Of a DNA stretch of 64,000 bases, positions 8,939 through 17,205 are shown in pieces. Below the pieces are notes generated by a model, which worked only from the letters and a program-made list of their open reading frames with translations, had not been told where the DNA came from and made no database searches. The position numbers were made by a program, and so were the translations under genes. The DNA comes from Alphaproteobacteria bacterium (GTDB lineage: Bacteria > Pseudomonadota > Alphaproteobacteria > RF32 > CAG-239), in assembly GCA_015062305.1 (NCBI GenBank), contig SUUX01000004.1:62001-126000 (forward strand). The letters are read 5' to 3'. Numbering within the stretch: the first letter of the stretch is position 1; each line of letters begins with the position of its first letter.

Positions 8939-11065
8939 CTATTTCTTATTAGTCGATGTAAAAACACCTAACAAATCTTTAGCGGCATTTTCCAGATTCT
9001 TCAATTCTTTTTTTATTTGGTTGGTAGTATCTTTATATACCTCTTGACCTGTAGCACGAACCCCCGTAGGTTTCGGAAACCGTGAAGCATAAGGCGTCCC
9101 TTGCAACGCTGTATAACAAGGTTCACCGCTTCCGTTTAGCAACATCTGAGATCCCATATAAGAAACACCTCCGGTAGCCAACACTCCTACAACCGTCTTC
9201 AACGCCTCTTTATCATCGATTCGTATCTTTGGTTTCTGAATCGTCCCCGTAATTTTAACAAATGATGCCAAAGCCTGACCCAAATTTCCAGTACTCAATT
9301 CATGCAAAGAAGGTTCCACTGTAAACAATATATCCTCATTGTGCAAATTAACATTTCCATCAGCCATAACAGTCAATTGCTTAGAATCAATTGCTATCCC
9401 TTGAGGCATATTTACCTTCCCGTTATTAAAATCTGCTCGCAAAACAGCACATGTTAAATCCACATTTTTCACTTTATCCTTTACAATACCAAACACATCA
9501 AGCAATTGTCTTATAAAATTTGTTCTCATAAATTGCAAAGCACCTGTTTGCACAACAGAATTTCCAACAATAACAATCACCTGTCCATCTAAGTTATCAA
9601 CCACTTGTCGATAAGTATCTCCTTTTCCTCTTAAATTTATATCAATATCTGTCTGCCCACCACTTTTTACACCAAAATCATTATCTCCGGTAACAGCAAA
9701 CTCTCCATAAAGATTCTGAATTAACATATTTTTACTTATAGCCTTTACTGCCATACTTTTATTTGCGGCATCAACATTAATTTTTGCTTCAAGACTGCCT
9801 CCTCCAAAATCAAACAGCAATGGATTAACAGACAATTTTCCGCTTTTTAACACCGCTTCCAGACTCATATTATTTGCACTTAATCCCTGAGCTAAAATTA
9901 CTTTCCCTACATTAAGCTTTACATTAGCATCTGCCTTATATAGCAATTCATACGGAATAGGCTCGTTTGGAACACTCTCTAATGCCTGAGCCTCTCCTAT
10001 AATAGAAGGCATCATAAAGGCAAAATTATTTTTGGTATTAAACTTTCCCACATCTATTTTAGGACTTTGCAAATCTGCACTTACCTGAGGCACAATACCA
10101 TCCCAACGAACCTTTACCTTCCCTGTAATCAAGTTATTTACAACATTCAATGTTTCAATATTAGCGGTTAGACCTCTCATATCACCATCCAACCGAGTTT
10201 TCAGTGTAGTTTCTGGCGCCCCCAAATTACCTGCCGGATTATAAAAATTAACTAACATTGCATATTGTGGATTTTCTAACAAGTTAGCAATCGTACCATT
10301 GATATCTGCCTCAACACCCAAAGCTTTCAGGCTCATAACAAATGGAAAAGCACCATCTTTATTCAAAACTTGAGCCAAAGAACCGGCATCAATAGTTCCT
10401 TGTACCTCATCCTGATTATACAATAAATCAAACGTCATCTGAATCGGAGAATTTGCATCAGGAATTTTCAAATCTATTTCATTTATTTGCAATCGTTGCA
10501 ACTGATTGGTTTTTGCATCATAATATTCAACAATACCTTTTTCTATCTGCACATTTTTAGCTGCAAAACTAGCTGCCAATACTGTCACTGGAGCTTTTGC
10601 CACATCTGGAATTTGTTTGATCGACTGAGGAACAGACACTCTGGATTTTGTAGCAGCTAGTCCATCACCAAAATTCCAATTTACTTCACCTGATGAAGAC
10701 TTTTCTAAATATATCTCCGGAGCATCCAAAATAACCTTATCTATAATTATTTGCTTTTTCAATAACGGCAAGAGCGCAAATTTAACCTCTGCTTGACTAA
10801 CTTTAATCATTTGTGCATTCTGCGCCCACGATGCGTTAGCAAGCTCCACATCATTCACCACAATTGTCGGAACCAAAGATAAAGCAACTTTTGCATCTCC
10901 ATTAATCCTAAGAATTCTACCCAATTGTTGTTCTGCTATATCTTCAACATAACTTTTATATTTATTCAAATCAAAATGCCTAACTGCAAAATAGCCACCA
11001 ATAGCCAGAATAATAATCAAACTAAACACTATAGATGCAAAAATCTTCACAATTTTCTTAGGCAT
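8939..11065 (-). CDS. AsmA-family envelope protein
   Basis: Large AsmA-like protein of 708 aa with one N-terminal membrane anchor (about 8-25) and a long periplasmic beta-rich body. The N-terminus reads like the AsmA domain (FDLNKYKSYVEDIAEQ, then DVELANASWA) and a C-terminal AsmA-2 type region contains QALASFVKITGTIQKPKI. AsmA-like proteins are bridge-type or outer-membrane homeostasis factors, and some carry phospholipid. GGAG lies eight bases before ATG. It is separated by 5 bp from the pseudouridine synthase gene and 11 bp from the ATP12-like gene, so it is inside an operon. Confidence 0.8.
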   Translation of the reverse strand: MPKKIVKIFASIVFSLIIILAIGGYFAVRHFDLNKYKSYVEDIAEQQLGRILRINGDAKVALSLVPTIVVNDVELANASWAQNAQMIKVSQAEVKFALLPLLKKQIIIDKVILDAPEIYLEKSSSGEVNWNFGDGLAATKSRVSVPQSIKQIPDVAKAPVTVLAASFAAKNVQIEKGIVEYYDAKTNQLQRLQINEIDLKIPDANSPIQMTFDLLYNQDEVQGTIDAGSLAQVLNKDGAFPFVMSLKALGVEADINGTIANLLENPQYAMLVNFYNPAGNLGAPETTLKTRLDGDMRGLTANIETLNVVNNLITGKVKVRWDGIVPQVSADLQSPKIDVGKFNTKNNFAFMMPSIIGEAQALESVPNEPIPYELLYKADANVKLNVGKVILAQGLSANNMSLEAVLKSGKLSVNPLLFDFGGGSLEAKINVDAANKSMAVKAISKNMLIQNLYGEFAVTGDNDFGVKSGGQTDIDINLRGKGDTYRQVVDNLDGQVIVIVGNSVVQTGALQFMRTNFIRQLLDVFGIVKDKVKNVDLTCAVLRADFNNGKVNMPQGIAIDSKQLTVMADGNVNLHNEDILFTVEPSLHELSTGNLGQALASFVKITGTIQKPKIRIDDKEALKTVVGVLATGGVSYMGSQMLLNGSGEPCYTALQGTPYASRFPKPTGVRATGQEVYKDTTNQIKKELKNLENAAKDLLGVFTSTNKK

Positions 11066-11070
11066 ATGAA

Positions 11071-11997
11071 TTACTCCCTAAATTCGATTCCCAACACATC
11101 CAAAGCCTCCAACCAATGTTTTGGCAACGGAGCTTTTATTTCCAATCCTTTGTTATATATATCTGATAAATCAATTTTGTATGCGTGTAAGAAAAGTTTA
11201 TCAGCCAATTCCGCATATTTTTTTCTTTCTTTTCCAAAATATTTATTATCTCCGACAATAGGCGTACCCAAATATTCCAAATGTGCTCTAATCTGATGAG
11301 TTCTTCCCGTTAACGGCTGTGCTTTTACCAGCGCAAAATTATTACCAACCTCATCTATAACACTATAATCCGTAATTGCTTTCTTGCCGTCAGATAACAC
11401 TTGCATTTTTTCACCACATTTCTCAAGAGGGGCTCTTATTTCTCCTTTTTTCTGTGAGGGCACCCCTCTAACCAAAGCCAAATACGTTTTTTGCAAACTT
11501 TTTTCTCTAAAAGCTTTGGTTAACTCTTCTGCCATTTTTCTACTTCTTGCCAACACCAAAATTCCGCTTGTATCTTTATCAATTCGGTGTACTAACCTCG
11601 GTGCTTCCTCTTTTTCAAATTGCAATCCTTCCAACAAGCCATCCACATGGCGACTAGTCCCTGTACCGCCTTGTACAGCCAGACCAGATGGCTTATTAAT
11701 AACCACAATATTTTCATCTTTATAAATCACCAACGAGCGAATAAAATCAACATCTCTGGAGCTTATTGAACGTTTTTCTAAAGGTTTGCTTTCTGCCTGC
11801 AAAGGTGGAATTCGAATCTCTTGTCCCGCACTAAGCCTCATAGAGGTATCCACTCTGGCTCCATCAACTTTAATTTGTTTTGTTCTCAACAGCTTATTCA
11901 AGCGCCCCAGCGTCAACCCCGGATAATACTTTAAAAACCACCTATTTAAACGCATACCATCATCACAAGCTTTCACTTTTCTCAATTCAACGCCCAT
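11071..11997 (-). CDS. RluC/RluD-type 23S rRNA pseudouridine synthase
   Basis: Isomerises uridines in 23S rRNA. The 308-aa product has an N-terminal S4 RNA-binding domain (about 14-70), then the RluA-family catalytic motif HRIDKDTSG (137-145, catalytic Asp140), and later GRTHQIRAHL. By length and domain order it is of the RluC/RluD class; the exact target base cannot be told. I start at ATG 11997, with AAGGGGA seven bases upstream; the longest frame would begin at a GTG inside the previous gene. The start overlaps the stop of the 94-aa gene by 11 bp. Confidence 0.9.
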   Translation of the reverse strand: MGVELRKVKACDDGMRLNRWFLKYYPGLTLGRLNKLLRTKQIKVDGARVDTSMRLSAGQEIRIPPLQAESKPLEKRSISSRDVDFIRSLVIYKDENIVVINKPSGLAVQGGTGTSRHVDGLLEGLQFEKEEAPRLVHRIDKDTSGILVLARSRKMAEELTKAFREKSLQKTYLALVRGVPSQKKGEIRAPLEKCGEKMQVLSDGKKAITDYSVIDEVGNNFALVKAQPLTGRTHQIRAHLEYLGTPIVGDNKYFGKERKKYAELADKLFLHAYKIDLSDIYNKGLEIKAPLPKHWLEALDVLGIEFRE

Positions 11998-12271
11998 ATC
12001 TCTTCCCCTTGATAATACGTTTTTGGGCAACACTAACCTTTCCCATTTTCGCTAAAACATACGGTTTAGGAGTTTTTTTCTCAATCAATTTCAAATCTTT
12101 TTGCAAAGCCTCTACCTTCTTATCCAAATCATCTACCATATCCAAGGCCAAATTAGATATTACAGGTTCTTCCCCTACAATCACCTCAACGCCTTGTTTT
12201 TTCAGCGATTGCAACATTCCTTTAGATATTTTAGCTCCCCCTTTGGTGCTTACATATATTTTTTTTACCAT
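11987..12271 (-). CDS. Small conserved-looking protein, function unknown
   Basis: A 94-aa basic protein I do not recognise. The first 40 residues (MVKKIYVSTKGGAKISKGML...) read as a compact alpha/beta start, the middle as a helical segment, and the C-terminus is rich in Lys/Arg (KRIIKGKRYGR), so nucleic-acid or ribosome contact is conceivable. It is wedged between rarA (start 3 bp beyond the rarA stop) and the pseudouridine synthase (11-bp overlap), which argues that it is a real translated gene. Confidence 0.6.
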   Translation of the reverse strand: MVKKIYVSTKGGAKISKGMLQSLKKQGVEVIVGEEPVISNLALDMVDDLDKKVEALQKDLKLIEKKTPKPYVLAKMGKVSVAQKRIIKGKRYGR

Positions 12272-12274
12272 GAA

Positions 12275-13591
12275 CTACACCCGAGTTTTCTTCGCTGCTT
12301 GTTTTTCAGCTCTCAATTTATCAAAATATTCAACTCTTTTTTTTATCTCTCTTTCAAATCCCCTATCAACAGGATGATACAATTTAACTCTATTCATTCC
12401 ATCCGGAAAATAATTAGCTCCAGAAAATCCATCTTCACAATCTGGGTCATATTCATATCCCTCATGATACCCAAGCTGTCTCATCAATTTTGTTGGTGCA
12501 TTCAAAATATGCTTTGGAGGCATCAACGACCCAGTCTTCCTAGCCAAATCCCTTGCTGCATACATAGCCTTATACACACCAACCGATTTTGGAGCGGTTG
12601 CCAAATAAGCAGCCAACTGCATTATTGCCAAATCTGCTTCTGGAGACCCCAATCTATCGTAAGTATCCCAACACGCAATAGCTTGCACCACAGCATTCGG
12701 ATCAGCCAAAGATACATCTTCAACTGCAAATCTTGTCATCCGTCGCAACAAATACTTAGGATCTTCTCCCGATTCCAACATCCGAGCCACCCAATACAAA
12801 GCAGCATCGACATCAGAACCTCGCAAAGACTTATGCACGGCAGAAATTAAATTATAATGTCCATCACGCCCCTTATCATAAACCGGAGCTCTAGAGCGGA
12901 TGATTTTCATAATACTTTCTTTATCAAAAATTTCCCCTGCTTGAGCGTAATTCCACACACTTTCTGCCAAATTTAAGATATATCGGCCATCTCCATCAGC
13001 CACTTCTTTCATAAACTCCCTGGCTTCACCATCAACCGGAAGCTTTCTACCTTCTTCTTTTTCTGCTCTTTGTAGAAGTTCCTCAAAGTTGTCTATGCTC
13101 AAACGATTAAGGACAAACACCTGACAGCGCGAAAGCAAAGCTGCATTCAACTCAAAAGATGGATTTTCCGTGGTTGCCCCCACCAAAACGATAGTGCCAT
13201 TTTCAACATAAGGCAAAAAACCATCTTGTTGTGATTTATTAAACCTATGTATTTCATCAACAAACAAAAGAGTGCCTTTCCCTTGGTTTGCTCTTCTTTC
13301 CTCTGCATAAGCAAACACTCTTTTCAAATCAGCCACACCCGAAAAAACAGCCGATATTTGTTCAAAATAAAGATTTGTATTTTCTGCAATTAATCTGGCA
13401 ATTGTAGTTTTTCCGCACCCAGGAGGTCCCCACAATATAAAAGAAGAAATCTTCTTTGCCTTTATCATTCTACCCAACGGAGCATTTTCACCCACAACCT
13501 GTTCTTGCCCCACCACTTCTGTCAATGATTGTGGGCGCAATCTATCTGCCAAAGGCCTTTTTATTTGTGCTGAAAACAGGGTCTCTTCCAT
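12275..13591 (-). CDS. rarA: Replication-associated recombination protein RarA (MgsA)
   Basis: AAA+ ATPase of the clamp-loader clade that acts at stalled or gapped replication forks. The 438-aa product has Walker A GPPGCGKT (55-62), Walker B LLFVDEIHRFNKSQQD, sensor-1 GATTENPSFELN, and the C-terminal tetramerisation part with MPPKHILNAPTKLM. Length is normal. It is the first gene of a probable six-gene minus-strand transcript running to acyP; a GGTGAG site precedes the ATG. Confidence 0.95.
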   Translation of the reverse strand: MEETLFSAQIKRPLADRLRPQSLTEVVGQEQVVGENAPLGRMIKAKKISSFILWGPPGCGKTTIARLIAENTNLYFEQISAVFSGVADLKRVFAYAEERRANQGKGTLLFVDEIHRFNKSQQDGFLPYVENGTIVLVGATTENPSFELNAALLSRCQVFVLNRLSIDNFEELLQRAEKEEGRKLPVDGEAREFMKEVADGDGRYILNLAESVWNYAQAGEIFDKESIMKIIRSRAPVYDKGRDGHYNLISAVHKSLRGSDVDAALYWVARMLESGEDPKYLLRRMTRFAVEDVSLADPNAVVQAIACWDTYDRLGSPEADLAIMQLAAYLATAPKSVGVYKAMYAARDLARKTGSLMPPKHILNAPTKLMRQLGYHEGYEYDPDCEDGFSGANYFPDGMNRVKLYHPVDRGFEREIKKRVEYFDKLRAEKQAAKKTRV

Positions 13592-13651
13592 TTCTCACCG
13601 ATTCGCTTATAAAAACACCTAACAATAACAAACTTTACTAAAAAATTATAG

Positions 13652-16000
13652 CTATTTTTTTACATCAAATGGATTATCTTTATTTTCATCTTCCACCAGT
13701 TCAAATGCCATTTCATTCATCCACCAATTATCATAATTTTCAACCGCCTTTATCGTCTCAAACTGACCTCTTTTTTTCCACTTTTCAGAAATGTCATTAA
13801 TCAAAACAGTTTCTATTTTAACATCATCAGATACTTTACTCTTAACCTCATTATACACAACATTCATATACTGGTTTAATTCTATCTCATCATCTATTCC
13901 CAAATCCACATCCATTAAAACCTCTTCCACTCTAGGAATTTTTATATCTTGAACACTTCTCTTATTTACTATTTCAGCATCCAAAAAATAGCTAATCGGC
14001 AAATTGGCTTTTTCTCTAAAAAGCTCATCTTTCATAAACGTCTTATTCTGTGTTAGCACAGGGCAATGATAAAAACCCTCAACCATCAACAATTGATAAC
14101 CTCTGGTCTCCACATTCAAATTTTTCTTTAACTTCAAATCCTGCGCCAACCGATGAAAATAATTTGCATCTGCAACTCTAGATGCAGACACATAGGTTTT
14201 TCTGTCATCTTTAGGTATTTGTACAGACCTTGTTGCAAAAATAGCCATTTTATCCAATTGTTTGCTAAGCTTTTCATTATTATCAGCCATTACAATTTTA
14301 TAGCTTGTATTAGATACTAATTTTTCCAAAGTCTCTCTACCATAAGTATTTTCCATATTATTCAAGCTATTACACAACAACATTACCGAAACATTCTTTG
14401 ATGGAGCTTTAGCTACGCTATCCAACATCCCCCTAACTCTAAGCATTTGACCGGCATCATCAAACACCATCAACATTTGTTTTTGCATATCTTTTTTCTT
14501 TAACACACCATTACGCAAAAGCACTTCTACAAACATTCTATTCATAAACTTTGATGTCTTTGTATTTGCTGCCGCATATATCGTTATCGGATGCCAGCTT
14601 TTTTCGCGTTTATCTTCCACTCCAAGCAAATCTTTCATATAAAAATCGCTACCAGAAGTTCTCTCTCTTATTGTATGGTTAATAAACATTCTCAAAGGTT
14701 TCAAAACATATGCAAAAATCAATTGTCTTTGCAACTTAGATATATACATAAACTGTTGCAACCCTTTAGTAATAAAATTACCATAACCAAACAACCTAAC
14801 TTCAATCAACAATTGCTCAATCCAGGACAACCAATCACCTTGCTCATCTTTAGATGATAAATAATTTTCTAAAAGCCAATCTGTAAACATTCCAAAACAA
14901 ATTTCTTTTCCTTGCCATGAAGCCGGAATGCCTGCCCAACTACCAATCGGAAGATAGTCCTCAGCTGTCAACGTATCATTAGTAATCTTTTCTACCGCAT
15001 CTTTAGAATATTTAGCAGGCATAAGAGCATAATAACTGAGCAAGATGTCCTTATCCTCTTTAGTTAAGCGCCTTTTCTCTAATATTTTACTCAAAAAGTA
15101 ATCATTCGCAACGGCTTGCTCATACTTCACAATCAAAAAACTCATCAAAGAACACATTGTTGCTGATGCCAACCAGTCCCAATAGTTCTCTTTATCTATT
15201 TTCACTTCAGAAGATACCAAATAGGAAGCTAAAAAACTTATGTAATCATCTCTGTTTTTTCCTTTAGGTGGCAAATTGCCTTCTCCCAACGGATTCCATC
15301 TTGGATAAAAAATTTTTTTATCATAATCCTCAGACAAATCCCAATTAAAATAAAAAACGGGTCCCAATGTTGCCCTGTATCCACTTGTATGACGAGCTAA
15401 TGTTCCACTATTATCAACGGCCACCACAGACATATCATCAGACCGTAATATTGAAGGCACTGCAACCGTAGATGTTTTTCCGCTCCCTGTTTCCCCCAAA
15501 CATAACACCGAAGACGGCTGAGGCAATCCCAACAAACTTCCACCAAACCGCCCTAAAACCAGCAAAGAGCCATCTATTAACCCCATTTTGCTAATATCCA
15601 CCATATTTGCAAAACGATGTTTTAACATATACCACAAACCAAAAGAATATGAACTACGCACAAACAACATCAGTAATATGGCAATAAATAATATCGGAGC
15701 CAAAAAAGGCAACAACAAAACAACAGAAAAACTTTTGTTTTCCCACGATGATTGCAAAACACTCCACCACCCTTTGTAATAATCCAAAAAATGAAAAGGA
15801 ACCTTCAGAGCCAAATCAAAATCATGAGGAAACAAATGCTGATCACTATTTATATCACCATAAAACAACAAATGTACTAAAACAAAAAACAACAAAGAAA
15901 GCAGCAAGAAAAGAGTATATGCTCCTATCATCCCTGCAACAAAAAACAACAGGGCTCTACCAAGCCCTTTTTCATCTTCGATTCTAATTGTTCTTTTCAT
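13652..16000 (-). CDS. VirD4/TraG-type coupling protein (T4CP) ATPase
   Basis: The 782-aa product has two N-terminal membrane segments (about 18-46 and 93-114). These are followed by the VirD4/TraG lead-in GLIDGSLLVLGRFGG (140-154), Walker A GETGSGKT (169-176) with the PSIL that normally follows, the matching SGYRATLG, and RWNPLGEG. The Walker B strand reads MLMVFDDAGQML (509-520), so the second acidic residue is Asp where VirD4 proteins have Glu. Coupling proteins feed substrates to type IV secretion or conjugation channels at the inner membrane. No VirB, relaxase or Dot/Icm gene is in the window. It begins 2 bp after the pentapeptide-repeat gene and ends about 60 bp from rarA. The long tail after about 640 is acidic and unlike the motor domain. 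Confidence 0.8.
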   Translation of the reverse strand: MKRTIRIEDEKGLGRALLFFVAGMIGAYTLFLLLSLLFFVLVHLLFYGDINSDQHLFPHDFDLALKVPFHFLDYYKGWWSVLQSSWENKSFSVVLLLPFLAPILFIAILLMLFVRSSYSFGLWYMLKHRFANMVDISKMGLIDGSLLVLGRFGGSLLGLPQPSSVLCLGETGSGKTSTVAVPSILRSDDMSVVAVDNSGTLARHTSGYRATLGPVFYFNWDLSEDYDKKIFYPRWNPLGEGNLPPKGKNRDDYISFLASYLVSSEVKIDKENYWDWLASATMCSLMSFLIVKYEQAVANDYFLSKILEKRRLTKEDKDILLSYYALMPAKYSKDAVEKITNDTLTAEDYLPIGSWAGIPASWQGKEICFGMFTDWLLENYLSSKDEQGDWLSWIEQLLIEVRLFGYGNFITKGLQQFMYISKLQRQLIFAYVLKPLRMFINHTIRERTSGSDFYMKDLLGVEDKREKSWHPITIYAAANTKTSKFMNRMFVEVLLRNGVLKKKDMQKQMLMVFDDAGQMLRVRGMLDSVAKAPSKNVSVMLLCNSLNNMENTYGRETLEKLVSNTSYKIVMADNNEKLSKQLDKMAIFATRSVQIPKDDRKTYVSASRVADANYFHRLAQDLKLKKNLNVETRGYQLLMVEGFYHCPVLTQNKTFMKDELFREKANLPISYFLDAEIVNKRSVQDIKIPRVEEVLMDVDLGIDDEIELNQYMNVVYNEVKSKVSDDVKIETVLINDISEKWKKRGQFETIKAVENYDNWWMNEMAFELVEDENKDNPFDVKK

Positions 16001-16002
16001 TT

Positions 16003-17139
16003 CTAACGTCCGTCCCGCCCTCGAGTAACAACTCTATCACGAACATCTTTTGTCGCATTTTCTTTTTCTCTTACAGATTCATTCTGTATTTCTTTCTTTT
16101 TTGCAGCCCGTGCTTCCAATTCCTTACGTTTTCTCTCTTCAATCACCTTACGCAACTCTTCATTGTGAGTTTTAACATCTAGTTCATGATCAGATTTTAT
16201 ATTTTTCAATACTTCCTCATCTTTAACATCTGGCTTGCCTGCACCATGTCTAAAAACTTTTTTGCCGGCATTCAACAATGCTTCGATACTAATTCCTTTG
16301 TCATGAACCACATCCCACACACCAAATTCTTTGCCATCACCCAAAAACAGAGAATTCATATCTATACCATCAAAACCTTTTTTACCCTTTTTCTTTGGAG
16401 CCAAAATTTTTGCCAACTCATCTTTTGATGGCGGTCTACCCAACGCTTGAGCAATTTGTTGCGGAGTAATAATACACTCACTCAAATCAAGCTCCATAAT
16501 ATTTACTCCAGTAAAATCACAACCAGTAAAATCAACTCCTCTTAAATTAACCTTAGACAAATCTATCCTTTGCAAATTCAACAAAGTTAAATTCATTTTG
16601 CTCAAATTAAGCTTATGAGGATAATATTTTGCCAAATACTCTATAAGTTCCTGAAGTTCCTCAATCCCAAGAGCATCAATTTCAATATCCAACAAAATAG
16701 CATTCTCTAAATCTGCCTCAAAAAACTTCACACCATTTAACTTTGCCCCTGTAAAGTTAGTTCCGTGCAAAACAGATCCATTCAAAATTGCTCCGCTTAA
16801 ATCTGCTCCGGACAGATTCGCATTCGTCAAATTTGCTCCTGAAAAATCAACTCCTCTCAAATCAGCTTCAGAAAAATCAACACCGGTTAAATTAGCTACG
16901 GAAAAATTAGCATTAGTCAATATTTCCTTAGCAAATTTTCCGTTTTCTAGGTTTTTACCAACAAAATCTATGCCATTCAAAAAATTACTACGCCCAACAT
17001 CTTCGCCATCCAACTGAGAAACCGCTCGCCATGAAGTCTCCGTTTTTTCTCTGGCTCGCAATTGCTCATACTGTCGTTGGCTCTCCTCAATCTTAGAGCG
17101 TATAATATCAATTTTTTTATCTTGAGTGTCTTTAGCCAT
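16003..17139 (-). CDS. Pentapeptide-repeat protein with charged C-terminal region
   Basis: A 378-aa protein with a helical, Gln/Arg-rich N-terminus (about 5-45). Tandem A(D/N)LxG pentapeptides follow in two blocks (about 53-152 and 176-222), forming a quadrilateral beta-solenoid. The blocks are split by a short helical insert with GIEELQELIEYL (about 158-169). After about 225 there is a globular segment and a highly charged Lys/Glu/Arg tail. No signal peptide or membrane segment: cytoplasmic. I start at the ATG with GCGGAA upstream; the longer frame would use a TTG 20 codons earlier. Its stop is 2 bp from the coupling-protein start, so the two are surely co-translated and may work together. 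The function is not known. Confidence 0.75.
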   Translation of the reverse strand: MAKDTQDKKIDIIRSKIEESQRQYEQLRAREKTETSWRAVSQLDGEDVGRSNFLNGIDFVGKNLENGKFAKEILTNANFSVANLTGVDFSEADLRGVDFSGANLTNANLSGADLSGAILNGSVLHGTNFTGAKLNGVKFFEADLENAILLDIEIDALGIEELQELIEYLAKYYPHKLNLSKMNLTLLNLQRIDLSKVNLRGVDFTGCDFTGVNIMELDLSECIITPQQIAQALGRPPSKDELAKILAPKKKGKKGFDGIDMNSLFLGDGKEFGVWDVVHDKGISIEALLNAGKKVFRHGAGKPDVKDEEVLKNIKSDHELDVKTHNEELRKVIEERKRKELEARAAKKKEIQNESVREKENATKDVRDRVVTRGRDGR

Positions 17140-17205
17140 ACAACATTCCGCTAACTGTTTTTTTATATGATATCCTATTTTTTCTATTTTTACAAACAAA
17201 ATATC

